64,000 nt of DNA, from NCBI GenBank assembly GCA_023014485.1, contig JAJOZX010007491.1, positions 83,501 to 147,500 on the forward strand, given 5' to 3'. The stretch comes from Bathynomus jamesi (lineage: Eukaryota > Arthropoda > Malacostraca > Isopoda > Cirolanidae). A model generated the notes under the pieces. It ran no database searches. It saw only the letters and a program-made list of their open reading frames with translations, and was not told the DNA's origin. The position numbers and the translations under genes were made by a program. How positions within the stretch are numbered: the stretch's first letter is position 1; every line of letters begins with the position of its first letter. Shown here piece by piece: positions 52,631 through 63,000 of this stretch.

Positions 52631-52636
<6 letters not shown>

Positions 52637-52676
<40 letters not shown>
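52637..52676. repeat. (TA)n microsatellite
   Basis: Pure TA run between the Penelope right end and a SINE. Confidence 0.95.
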
Positions 52677-52680
<4 letters not shown>

Positions 52681-52984
52681 CTCGGTAGTGTAGTTGTTAG
52701 CGTCGCTGACTACAAATCCATCGGTCCCGGGACCGAAACCCGGTGAGGGCAGGCGGTGCGCAGCAAAATCGATCTGTTCATCCTTCCACACGATCCACAA
52801 GATAAAAAAAGTGGGTTGGTAGATAAATGGATACCCTGGGTAGCCTAGTGGTTAAGACGCTGGACTGCTGCTGGGACGTGGTTCGGATTCCACGTTAAAC
52901 TGTAGGTCTAAGGTGGAGTGACAAGCTTGACCTTCGTCAGAATGAATTCGAGCGGAAGCAAAACCAAGGTTAACAAAGGTGTTA
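52677..52984 (+). mobile_element. Dimeric tRNA-derived SINE (copy 3)
   Basis: Unit 1 GGTAGTGTAGTTGTTAGCGT with a mutated B box (GGGACCGAAACCC); linker GGTTGGTAGATAAATGG; unit 2 TAGCCTAGTGGTTAAGACGC and GGTTCGGATTCC. The 3' end GACAAGCTTGACCTTCGT is identical over 18 bases to the LINE 3' end at 29607-29624. Confidence 0.87.
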
Positions 52985-52986
52985 TA

Positions 52987-54343
52987 CAAGCGTGGGAGAA
53001 AAGTCTATAAGGATTTTATACATACAAATAATTTGTTAATAATAAATAAATTCCAATAAATTTCACTGTAGTGTATGCGATACTTTTCAAAGAAACTATA
53101 CAAGGCCAGGAATGACCCTAGGCGAGAATAGGAAGGTTTTAGTAAGGATGGAATACAGCAATGAAGAAAAAGTGTATCTTGTATCGTAGGCTATTTCTTA
53201 TAATAATTGTGAAACAAGTTTGCGTTTATTTCAAGAAGAATATAATAAACCACCACCAAATGCAACCACTCTTCGATACTGGAAGCTCAAACTTTTGGAA
53301 ACGGAGAGCCTAGTAAAAGATCGTCCAAGTAGCGAAAGGCCAATAACGGTGACAGGAGACAACAACAAAGAAAATGTCCTCGCCACTTTTCAAATTGATC
53401 CAACAACTTCAACGAGAAAAGTCGGAGAGGAATTGAGTGTTTGCAAATTTTCAGTATCAAAAATATTGAAATCACAGGGGTACCACGATTACAAACCTAT
53501 TTACTCTCAGTTCATACGACGATAATTCTGATAGACGGCTGCAGTTTGCTGAAACAATGAGACAAAAGTTGAACAGTGATCCAGATTTCGTTGGAAAGAT
53601 TAAATTTTCAGATGAATGTCTTCAGTTTTAATGAATAAAAGAAACAAACATAACGTTTACTGGTGGGCGAAAAAAAATCCCAAAATACGACTGGATAAAT
53701 CCGTTAAAACGGCTACACTAACAGTTTGGGCGTGCATTGGTTATTCAGGACTCGTTTCCTTTGACATATCGAGAGATACGATGGATGGAAAACGCTATTT
53801 CCAGGTATTGAGAGACAAAGTTTTGCTGCAGTTTACGAATGATATTGGCGGGAATTGGCTTTATCACCATGATAGAACGTCGCCACATTATTCTGCAGCT
53901 GCCCGTGAGATTCCGGATACCAACCTTGAAAGAAGATGGCTTGGGCGGCGAGGTCCAATCGAGTGGCCAGCCAGCCAGATCACCTGATTTAACCCATGTG
54001 ATTTCTGACTTCGGGCTTATTTGCGTGACAAACTCTACACTCTTGGTTTCAACGATCGAAATATGAATATCTTTGGCCGCAGAATAGATGAACAACTGAA
54101 AAGGATCCCACTCGATATGTTCAGAAGAACAATGAAGAGTCTCACAGAGAGAATCCACAAATGTATCATAGCGGATGGAGAACTCTTTCGAGATTAAATT
54201 ACAATTTAACAAAATATTTGCATGAATAAAATCCTTATAGACTTTTTGTTTAATTTGTTTCATCATCTGAACACTTATCTGTATAATGTTGTTAACTAAA
54301 TAGGTGTATGTATAAAATCCTTAAAGACTTTTCTCCCGCCCTG
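52987..54343 (+). mobile_element. DD41D mariner (second)
   Basis: Ends GGGAGAAAAGTCTATAAGG and, reversed, GGGAGAAAAGTCTTTAAGG run on to ATTTTATACATAC; TA at 52985-52986 and 54344-54345. A second copy of the ATAAAATCCTTATAGAC word lies inside the right end (54225-54245). Confidence 0.9.
53148..54197 (+). pseudogene. Mariner (DD41D) transposase, disrupted
   Basis: MEYSNEEKVYLV starts at 53148 and hits an early TAG. Then SLRLFQEEYNKPPPNATTLR, PITVTGDNNKENVLATFQID and VSKILKSQGYH. Later IKFSDEC (first Asp), HNVYWWAKKNPKIRLDKS, TATLTVWACIGYSGLVSFDI, WLYHHDRTSPHYSAA (second Asp) and LGRRGPIEWPA. A 4-base duplication (CCAG) at about 53970 shifts the SPDLTPCDF-type block that would supply the third Asp. 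The ending is KCIIADGELFRD and TAA 54195-54197. Several frameshifts and stops. Confidence 0.85.
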
Positions 54344-54345
54344 TA

Positions 54346-54465
54346 TATCACTTCGTCAGGGAATTGTATGCTGAATACACGAAAGGCCTTGGAATAATTT
54401 TTTCTTTTTCATTGTAGGTTTGCATCATTCATTCATTTCACATGTTTAAGTGTGAAACTCATCCC

Positions 54466-54470
<5 letters not shown>
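54346..54470 (+). mobile_element. Penelope terminal-repeat fragment
   Basis: CTTCGTCAGGGAATTGTATG, CTGAATACACGAAAGGCCTT and TTTGCATCATTCATTCATTT, GAAACTCATCCC match the Penelope terminal repeat from the box-GAAA side outward. The CTGACGA box is rearranged. It ends in (TA)n(TG)n. Confidence 0.75.
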
Positions 54471-54511
<41 letters not shown>

Positions 54512-54513
54512 AT

Positions 54514-54710
54514 GTAACCTTGATAACCTTGGTTTTGCTTCTGCCCGAATTGTTCATTCTGACGAAAGTCAATCTTGTAACTCCACCTTAGACCTACAGT
54601 TCAATGTGGAATCTAAACCATGCCCAACCAGCAACCAGCGTCTTAACCACTAGGCTACTCAGGATACACATTTATCGACCAACCAATTTTTTTTTAATTG
54701 TGTTGAAGGA
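54514..54710 (-). mobile_element. tRNA-derived SINE (copy 4), 5'-truncated
   Basis: Minus strand: GGTTGGTCGATAAATGTG, TAGCCTAGTGGTTAAGACGC, then CTGTAGGTCTAAGGTGGAG and a tail CAGAATGAACAATTCGGGC. The first tRNA-like unit is missing, and the copy ends at (TA)n on both sides. Confidence 0.8.
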
Positions 54711-55756
54711 TATATATATATATATTTTTTTCTATCTTTTTCTGTGTCATTATTTATTAAAATAATTACATATAGGCCAACTGTATATATCTGTACGTGT
54801 TTTATACTCCACTGCCTTATTCAAAATGTACATATACGACCGATATATAAATACCTATATACCATTAGTGTTTCCAAACCTTATAAACAATAATATATAT
54901 ATTACTAGTAAGAGGAGATTATAGACACCAATCGACCAGGGAAGTGCTCGAGGGGTGGGGGTGGGGGACATTAGGCAGGAGACAGGGAGTGTGCTGGAAC
55001 TCCCGTTTCTCCTGTCACTGTCCTCCTCAGCTGATCTTTTTCGTGTCTCATCTACCTTGAGAGCAATCCAGCATGCTCTCAGACACACTTCTTTCTCCCT
55101 CTATTCTTCATTACACACCCATGCATTTTACACACTCCACACTCTTTTCAAAATTTATATATATATATATAAACAAAAATGGTATCGTGAGGCTCAGACC
55201 TTGATTTCGGCTCTCTTTCTTATATTAGTGTGTGTGTGTGGGGGGGGGGGGGGGTCATTTTTGCGGGGGTTCGCCCTTGGCTCCTATTTCCAACATAAAA
55301 AAAAATAGATATACACGTAACATACCGATCATAAGTCTGAATCCACGTAGAATTCTGAGCAAAGGGGTGGACATGAAACAAAACTCACTCTATCTATTAT
55401 ACTGGTTTAATAGATAATTGGCGTACAGAAAATACGAAACGCATTACAAATAAATTGGATCAAATGACAACCAGTTCACAATTACGGGCCAGTATTTAAT
55501 ATTTACAAAAAGAGGATTGTGAAATGACCAATACATTTCACTCTTTCATATCAAAGCAATGAATTTGTTGCTTCCACTGGTAATGGTTGATGAATCACGT
55601 ATGGTTGAAATCTCGTTGATGCGTTGACCCTCTTCGTACCTGGCAATGTAGCTGCGCGCTGCCCGTGTCCAGAATGGGTGTATGGGCGGAGCGGTGCTTC
55701 GTAAAACTAATGTTGACTTAAAATATGAATACATCGATAAATAAAACACGTGATAT
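54711..55756. other. No gene; LINE-tail-like block
   Basis: At 55185-55300 CTTGATTTCGGCTCTC, a poly-G run (55239-55254) and GGGTTCGCCCTTGGCTCC echo the 3' UTR at 34905-35000, so this is probably another tail of that LINE family. Other parts are unrecognised. Confidence 0.55.
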
Positions 55757-55918
55757 ACAGGGTGGCGCAAAAGTCGCGCACCATAGGAATTTTCAGTGTT
55801 AACTATAATATATATTTTTTTCTCTTAGGAAGAGGATGGCTACGAAATTAACGATAGACGAGTCATGGAATACCAGGTACTACAAATCGATCAATCGCTA
55901 CAAAATTCTGTACAAATT
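55757..55918 (+). mobile_element. Mariner 5' end fragment
   Basis: TACAGGGTGGCGCAAAAGTC, GCGCACCATAGG is a mariner-type terminal repeat. ATG at 55836 begins MATKLTIDESWN, compatible with a mariner N-terminus, and is soon lost at the border with the foldback at 55926. Confidence 0.5.
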
Positions 55919-55925
55919 CTGATCT

Positions 55926-56142
55926 GATCTTGAGCCTGTCCCGAAGGTAGATCCTATCTGCTTGGCAGATAGCTGGTGAGGGAAGCTATATTTTGGGGCC
56001 TCTTTGCGAGTGACCCGTTGCCCACGTCGAGTTAACATCATGAAAAACTATAGTGTTTGTCATTTACCATTACTTATTCGGACTATAGTGGATTTAGTTT
56101 TCCCAGAAGAGTTTCCTGTTTCATGCACGGTCTGTGTGTAAT
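55926..56142 (-). mobile_element. Foldback family B, single-arm copy
   Basis: In minus orientation: spacer (GATAGCTGGTGAGGGAAGC, CTCTTTGCGAGTGACCCG) and one arm to GCACGGTCTGTGTGTA. Only one arm is present. Confidence 0.8.
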
Positions 56143-56175
56143 ATATATATATATATATAGATATATATATATATA

Positions 56176-56340
56176 TTCGAAAGAGAGAGAAGAGAGAGGA
56201 CGCGTTCTGACTACAAACGACAAAAAGCAAGAAAGCAACTCGCTCCTCCACCAAACCAGACCTAGAGGCGGGGCCACCAGCTTGACCTCCGTGTGACGAG
56301 AGACCAACGCACGAAACAACATAAGGTTCATAGGGTAAGG

Positions 56341-56345
<5 letters not shown>
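56176..56345 (+). mobile_element. LINE 3' tail
   Basis: AGCAACTCGCTCCTCCACC, AGAGGCGGGGCCACCAGC and TTGACCTCCGTGTGACGAG correspond to the 3' end of the LINE at 63001-63622 and, more loosely, 29560-29670. Ends in (TA)n(TG)n. Confidence 0.7.
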
Positions 56346-56391
<46 letters not shown>

Positions 56392-56394
<3 letters not shown>

Positions 56395-56749
56395 ATTCAT
56401 TGATGCATTCATAGTTTAAGTGGAAATATAAAAAGTTAAATATCTTTGCATATAGAGCAGCATTCCGCCCATACGCCCATTTCAGGGTACGAGCAGCTTG
56501 CAGCAGTATTGCCAAGCAAATAGGGGTCAAAGTTCTGACGAGGTTTTCGTACGTGGTTCATCAGCTTTGAAAGCAACAATGCTGTGTTAGTCTAGTCAAG
56601 AGAGCATCCATATCCATTATTATCAGTCCTGGTGCATGATTCTTCAGGAGCAAGCTGCACCGCAAGTTTGTTTTTCCTCCCTAAGCCAGCAGAAATGTTA
56701 CCTGTATCAATCACAGTCACATTCGTACCCTCTCAGGCTTGCTCTGCAC
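56392..56749. other. No gene seen
   Basis: Unrecognised sequence between a microsatellite and a SINE. Confidence 0.6.
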
Positions 56750-56920
56750 AAACTGGTTGGTAGATAAATGGGTACCTGGGTGGCGTAGTGGTTAAGACGC
56801 TGGGGCTGCTGGTGGGGCATGGTTCCGATTCTACGTTAAACTCTAGGTCTAAGGTGAAGTGAAAAGCTTGGCCTTCGTCAGAATGAACAATTCGGGCGGA
56901 AGCTAACCAAAGGTGTGTAT
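56750..56920 (+). mobile_element. tRNA-derived SINE (copy 5), 5'-truncated
   Basis: Starts at the linker GGTTGGTAGATAAATGGGTA; unit 2 GGCGTAGTGGTTAAGACGC with B box GGTTCCGATTC; tail AAGCTTGGCCTTCGTCAGAA and AACCAAAGGTG, then (TA)n. Confidence 0.82.
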
Positions 56921-57385
56921 ATATATATATATATATATACTCGAGAGAGAGAGGACGCGTTCTGACTACAAAAGGCAAAAAATAAAAGAATTAAACTGGA
57001 AGTGAAGACACCGTTGTATGGACTAACCCGGTGCATGGGTCAGCGACCTGCAGAAGCTTCGCCGGGGTCATAGTGTGCAGGCGTAACCTGCCTGAGGTTA
57101 CCCGCATGAATAGTCGACGTATACTCTTCCAAAAGGTAGCCAAAGAGTCAATCCCCAAATAAATAAAACAAGGAAGACATTATATGCGTGTAAATAAATT
57201 TTTTTTTATATGGAATTAGATTTAGACATACGATTAACAGTGTAAATAAAGATCACCCCTAAATTATGTTTTTTTTTACCATTATGTACCATTAGAGAGA
57301 GAGATGTTCTTACATAACTGTATATACATAGATATATATATATATATAAGTGCATGGAATAAAGCAACATTCATTAATTTACTTA

Positions 57386-57446
<61 letters not shown>

Positions 57447-57645
57447 GCAATTCTTCGACACCTTTCAACAAAATTATACAACATGGCTTAAACCCAACTT
57501 ATTGCCAGATTAAATTTACATATGAATAAAGAATTTTTAATTATAAAATGCAATAAAACTTCATTTTAGCTTTGTACTCCTTTCATCACAACATCCATTT
57601 TGCTTGTATTAAATACTTTAATCTTTGTATGTAGTATACAAAGTG

Positions 57646-57693
<48 letters not shown>

Positions 57694-58615
57694 CAGTAAA
57701 GTTTGTTTAAAAAAAATTTTAAATAATTTTTGTCAGCGTCTTTTTTTTTTTAACAGTGAAGAAATACATGATCTAATTTGTAATGATGTGATCACATGCT
57801 TCTTAGGAGTGAGAAGTACAGAAAAACGTAAGAAAAGGGATATGAAATCCTATTGGTGGATAAACACGAATATAGTTCTCAAGTCTATGACGTCACGTAT
57901 GATTTTCCGTTCGTTCTTTGTATATGACTTTTTTATGTTTACTTCAAAGACTAATGCCTTAATGCCTTAATTTGTTAGTTAGTTATTTGGAAGGAACTCT
58001 CCATTTTAATCCTGTAGAGCTATTTATTAATAATATGAAATAATGAGTTGGAGGTTGCTGGCAACTTTTCCATTTACTACTCCATCAGTGAGTAAGAGAG
58101 TGCTCCTGACGCTATCCACAGCGCAGGCCAGGCTTAATATCAATGCGTTAGTAAGAGTTCAGGGGTTGGGTGAGAGAGTTGTGTTGCCCTAGCTTATTTG
58201 AAGGGGGCTTCATACTTGTCTAGTGCAATCAAATTCAGCCCATTATATCTTAGTCTAATTTGGATAGTACTTAGCAGTGATTAGACAATTCTAAGACGTG
58301 TGGTAATATGTAATTGATGCAAGAGAGCTTATTTCTCCCACTTATTGAATCATCACCTCAATTAAGCATACAGCAACCGAACCCTCGAGCAAGTTTAGCT
58401 AAGGACATAAGGCTATGCATCTAACCTAGCCTAGGCTATTGACAGACGCTATATTTACGGGTCGTTGGCGTTTGTAAATATATTATTGTCGTGTGGCTAC
58501 TAATAATTTTAAATTTAGTGATTGGATTGTCTTTATTACTGAGAGTAACCCTCAAATAAAACTATTCTAATTGGAAGTTGCAATTCTGCCGTGTCAGCCC
58601 GTCAAGTGAACAGCC
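56921..58615. other. No gene; presumed upstream region of CDK-inhibitor gene
   Basis: 56940-56985 repeats a LINE-tail word (GAGAGAGGACGCGTTCTGAC). (TA)n lies at 57402-57440 and 57651-57690. 57691-58615 has no recognised repeat and probably holds the promoter and 5' UTR of the gene at 58616, but no TATA or initiator is convincing by eye. The frame at 57689-57970 lacks any motif. Confidence 0.55.
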
Positions 58616-59321
58616 ATGAGCACAAGAGTTTTACCGGTGGGAGGTTTTATGAATTACAGCATCAGAATGTCTGAGTTAAGGAGGCGTCTTCAGCCCCCTC
58701 CTGCCCCAGTCACTCAAGCAGAAACATCTCAAAGCCAAGACCAAGCACCACCACCACCACCACCACCACAGACGGAACAAACCGCACCAGTCCACCAAAC
58801 CAGGTCAGTCAGACGGAATTTATTTGGCCCGATTGACCACGACGAAAATTTGAAGTTTGTTCAGGAGGAATTGTCGAAAATTGCCGATGCCGATTCGAGG
58901 AGATGGAATTTCGATTTTCAAAATGATTACCTTTGGAAGGAAGATTTACGTGGGAGACTGCGAAGGGCGCTAACGTGCCCGTAGCTTACGAAATGCCCAA
59001 CCTAACGTCGAGATTGACTCAAGCGAACCCAGCCCCTTCTACGTCCAAAGTCATTAACGTCGTAACGTCGTCATCAGTAACGGAACCTTGTTCGACAGAC
59101 AACCCCCCTTCGATCGACCCTTCAGACCGTAACCACAGCCTCCACAACAGTCATTTCTTCCGTCATAAAACCGAAGCCCCTCGACGAAGGAACAGCGACT
59201 AAATCACCCTCAGTCACCCCAGACAACCCGAAACCCCCAAAAGAATCTATAGACGCCCGTGAAAAGATTTTGCCAAAGAAGGCCATCAGCAAAATTAGTT
59301 CCAAGCAAACTCGTATTACAG
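58616..59321 (+). CDS. dap: Cyclin-dependent kinase inhibitor (Dacapo/p21/p27 family), coding exon
   Basis: ATG in a good context (ACAGCCATGA). After a Pro-rich stretch (residues 28-57) the CDI domain follows: VRRNLFGPIDHDENLKF (cyclin-binding RxLF), ADSRRWNFDFQND (kinase-binding), then, one frame over, LEGRFTWETAKGANVPVAYE. The family binds cyclin-CDK2 in the nucleus and blocks entry to S phase. The exon ends with SKISSKQTRIT and a consensus donor (ATTACAG|GTAAC), phase 1; QTxxT(D) is the C-terminal motif of this family, so the next exon should begin in DF. Two compensating single-base shifts are seen: a missing C near 58931 and a surplus base between about 59080 and 59147, perhaps at CCCCCC 59103-59108. 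Both resemble assembly or sequencing errors at homopolymers; a young pseudogene is the alternative. Intact, the exon encodes about 235 residues, near Dacapo's length. Confidence 0.85.
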
Positions 59322-59557
59322 GTAACCTAACCTATTTTAGCTTTACTCATGCTATACCTTTTGTATCTTAAGCCAAGTTTAAATTGTATTTGGCATGAAC
59401 CTACAGACCTGCCAAGGCTACTGTTTGTAAGCTATCATTTTTGTTTATCTGTCTGCTTTATCGCGTAAGCTAGATAGCTTATGCTAATGTAGCGTCAGTA
59501 TTGCTTACATTAACTTTGTTTAATACTGATTCGTTAGGGATATTAAAGTCAATTTTA

Positions 59558-59629
<72 letters not shown>

Positions 59630-59716
59630 GAGGGTGACATTTTCCCTGGCACCCGTTGCCATTGGTACCTCCTCGGTATGGGCCGCAAGGCCTTTTGAGG
59701 TACTACTTTTCCTTCT

Positions 59717-59774
<58 letters not shown>

Positions 59775-61999
59775 TTTGCTTGGGATAAAACCTGATATCT
59801 TTGATTTTAGATATTCTAAATTTATGTGACTGCCTGCTATATTCCATTATAGTTTAGTATCATTATTCGCCCATTTTAATCTTTTTCTAAGCCTGGAATC
59901 CTGCGTTCTTTTATGTGGTGAACCCTCCTCCAAGTATGTTTTGTAGGCCTGCCAACATCACCGTTCCCTTTGAAGCTTTTAAAAACGGTAGCGTAGTACC
60001 GAATCTTATTACGATATTACAAGGTTCCCCATTGAGTTGGCAATAGCCTACCCACCCATCACTCACCTACCCCCATTCTACTCCCAGTGCCCCGACTCTA
60101 GCCCCCCCCTCCCCCCCAACACCACCCCCTTCCCCCCCCCTCCTTTTAGAAGATGAGTTTGGTTGGTTGTCTAATGACACATTTCCACACCTTATTGGTT
60201 GTTCAAATGTAATAGTCCTCAGTCGTTTTTTCGAGTCTTTTATCTGATACGAGGTTGATTTTCACATCTGTAATTATGGAACTTGATACGTCAAATTACA
60301 AAGAACAGGTTTCAGTTGTACCTAAACCATAACCCATTTCTAGCTAATAAATTCTGTTTCCTTTTTTACTCTTTTCAGCCCATGTTTGGAGAGTTAATTA
60401 GTTATCCTCAGCTTCACTTATTAAGAGGGTTTTTTTTTTTTTTTTTTTCTCGTGTTTAGTGCTTTGGGGTTGATGATTAGAGTGATTTGTTGTTTGGGGG
60501 GCGGGGGTAGCATTATTTTTTTATTATATTTATGATGATGTGCTTGAAATAAGTTTGGGGGGCGTCTGTAGTTTAATTAAGTGTTGCGTTAAACGTTTAC
60601 GAGTTGGGAATTAACATAGATATATTTTTCATTGAAATTCTCGTGTTGACAAAAGTTGCAAAGATTCGAATATGAACTGGCAAGTTGAACAAGTTGGAAG
60701 ACCTGTAGCGTGGGCTTGCGTACGACTCGATTTGGTTGGGTTTTAATTTCGCGTTATCGTAACCGTCGGATTTTCGCGACCGTTGCTTTTACGCTTTACC
60801 GTTTATTCGTGTAGGGTCCCTAAGGGGTGGTGGTGGTGGTGGTGGACGTTTTGACGCTATTTCAATTTTACTTATTTCGCTTTTCGTTAAAATAAAGTGC
60901 GATAAAATTTTGGTGAGCTTTGAGCGCTCCACCCGACTAGTCTTGTACGAAGACATTTACGCTGGTCAATATTCAAATTTACAAAACTACTAATTATTCA
61001 ATTTGGTTTGCAGTTTATCTTTCTCTTCTCAAAGGTAAAATATTTTTTAAAAAATTGTTTATGGATTATTTTTTTTTTTTTTACGTGTCGCTATTACACA
61101 CTTTACAGCTTAATTGAAGGCATAAGTTGGAAATACTGGTTTTAAAAATTACGCAATATTCGTGGTTTCGTGCGTAGCCAATTGTACGATGGTATACTTT
61201 ACAATTTTTTTTTTTTAATTTTTTAAGTTTACTACTGGTTGTGATTTACTCGTAAAGAGAGGAACGTTGTATAGCTGTTAGTTTTGTTTATTATATTGTT
61301 GTACATACAACGTTTAAACAACATTCACGAGCATTTATTTTCATTAATTGCGCAAAATTTACAGAATGAAATTGGGTAAAAATTACCCCCAATCGTTATT
61401 TGTCAAGTGGTTCATTACCATTGACAAAACTTGGTCGCTGGTTTTAATCTCCACCTGGCATCTATAGATTGTTACAATTTTCAAATGTATTTGTTCGTAA
61501 ACTAAAAAATAATTCAATACAAAAATGACGCAGTTCAAGATGTCAGTGTGGCTGTTCTGAAACGTACCTCAATAAATCTTTTTTTTTTTTTTTTTCCCTC
61601 GAGTTCGTTGGGCATGAGGCGAGGAAGAAGTTGCGCCGTGGCTTTTTAACCTCGGGGTATTGTAGCTAGTGCCTTCGGGTAAAAGGAAGTTGCGGTGCTA
61701 CCGGACCTTCTTATCTACCCCAACGGGAGCCCACTTTCTGCCCCCAATCCCCCTCGACGCAATCTGACCATCCCCCCCCCCTTCACACTTAGTTCTCCCA
61801 TCTTGCGTAAGATATGCGTAGGCTTAGTGAGAGGCCACGTGCTTTGGCGAAGTGTTTGGTTGTCATGCCTTGGAATTTTGTCGTTGTTTTGGGAGGGTCC
61901 GAGATGATTTAATTAGTACGTTGAAATGGGATCCTGATACATATGTGTAGCGGTAATGCAGTTCACAGGCTTCACAGTGAAGCCCATATTTCGAATGGC
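59322..61999 (+). other. Presumed intron of the CDK-inhibitor gene
   Basis: Begins with GTAACCTAACC. Contains (CT)n 59562-59628, a LINE-tail block 59631-59718 (CTGGCACCCGTTGCCATTGG) with (TA)n 59719-59763, C-rich tracts at 60098-60145, poly-T at 60431-60450, and (GGT)n at about 60826-60845. An acceptor-like TTTACTCTTTTCAG at 60378 would continue to AHVWRVN and stop, which does not fit the family C-terminus. No second coding exon was identified. Confidence 0.5.
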
Positions 62000-62060
62000 C
62001 AGTAATTTTTTCCTATACTCCTAATGAAGGAATCGTTGAAACGATGGGGTTTGGCGATGG

Positions 62061-62119
<59 letters not shown>

Positions 62120-62307
62120 CCGTACCTGCCTCTGGCAGGGAGGGAGCGGAGGGTGGGGAGAGAGCCTTCTACTTTTCTATCCAGTTTTCTACTACTGCTA
62201 GCATAGTTTGAAAGACAAAATTTTCCCTGGCACCCGTTGCCATTGGTACCTCCTCGGTATGGGCCGCAAGGCCTTTTGAGGTACTTCTTTTCCTTGTAAC
62301 TCCTTGT

Positions 62308-62354
<47 letters not shown>
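62000..62354 (+). mobile_element. LINE 3' tail with (TC)n, copy 1
   Basis: Between (TC)n at 62061-62117 and (TC)n at 62311-62354 lies a block with CCTGCCTCTGGCAGGGAGG, CTACTACTGCTAGCATAG, CTGGCACCCGTTGCCATTGG and GGGCCGCAAGGCCTTTTGAG. The same block recurs at 62685-62880 and in part at 59631. It ends at (TC)n each time, or (TC)n-(TA)n. Confidence 0.7.
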
Positions 62355-62365
62355 GTGTGTGTGGG

Positions 62366-62482
62366 AATTACGTTACGTATAAGATCTGTGACACATGGAA
62401 CAGGTTACCTTCGGAAGTTGTGAACAGTTCCTCTGTGGATCAGTTCAAGAAAAGGTTAGACGAAATCTTGCACACTATTTGA
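62366..62482 (+). pseudogene. LINE ORF C-terminal tail
   Basis: The frame ends at TGA 62480-62482: NYVTYKICDTWNRLPSEVVN, SSSVDQFKKRLDEILHTI. The WNxLPxEVV...FKxRLD motif is the same as at 2-139. It is followed by about 200 bp of 3' UTR and then the repeat block at 62685, which shows the block is this LINE's 3' UTR. Confidence 0.75.
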
Positions 62483-62874
62483 GTGTGTAAAGACATTTAG
62501 GACCTCAGTCTGCGGAAATTTCTTTTCCTATAAAATAGTTAATATCTGGAACCAACTGCAGGAGTTCGCTTGCTCGGTCTCTGTGAGCAAGCTAAATATA
62601 GAGCTATTTATATATTCTCCACTTTCCTGTAAAATTTCCTTGGCTACTTTTCCAGGGTCAAGGTATTTTCTTCAACCTTTTTCCGTGCCTGCCTCTGGCA
62701 GGGAGGGAGCGGAGGGTGGGGAGAGAGCCTTCTACTTTTCTATCCAGTTTTCTACTACTGCTAGCATAGTTGAAAGACAAAATTTTCCATGGCACCCGTT
62801 GCCATTGGTACCTCCTCGGTATGGGCCGCAAGGCCTTTTGAGGTACTTCTTTTCCTTGTAACTCCTCCTTGTAA

Positions 62875-62922
<48 letters not shown>
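62483..62922 (+). mobile_element. LINE 3' UTR ending in (TC)n, copy 2
   Basis: 3' UTR of the LINE tail above. Its last 196 bp (62685-62880) are nearly identical to 62118-62312, except for CATGGCACC versus CCTGGCACC and a duplicated TCCTTGTAAC near the end. It terminates in (TC)n 62879-62922. Confidence 0.75.
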
Positions 62923-62928
<6 letters not shown>

Positions 62929-63000
62929 TCCTCCTCCGCCAGTAGTTGATTCAACTACTTCGCGAAACGACTCAGGCCAGTTAGGAGAAATAACTTAAAA

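Larger units (their letters stand above)
49669..52636 (+). mobile_element. Penelope-like element, head-to-head pair
   Basis: The left part (49669-50253) is a 5'-truncated copy on the minus strand; the right part (50256-51141 and 52527-52636) is a longer plus-strand copy. They meet near 50254. Both end in the same terminal repeat (ACACGAAAGGCCTT...CCTCGTCAGGGAATGA on one strand or the other). A 1.38-kb transposon at 51142-52524 interrupts the right copy; skipping it restores ...GTTGTATA then TTTATGGGCATC as in the left copy. Inverted partial copies are a known habit of Penelope-like elements. Confidence 0.85.

Noticed and set aside
49669..52636. LTR retrotransposon
   Set aside because: Terminal repeats are inverted, and the proteins are Penelope-type RT and GIY-YIG rather than Gag-Pol with integrase and protease.
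60379..60400. Second exon of the CDK-inhibitor gene after the acceptor at 60378
   Set aside because: It would give AHVWRVN and stop, which does not match the DF(F/Y)-type C-terminus expected; left as unproven.
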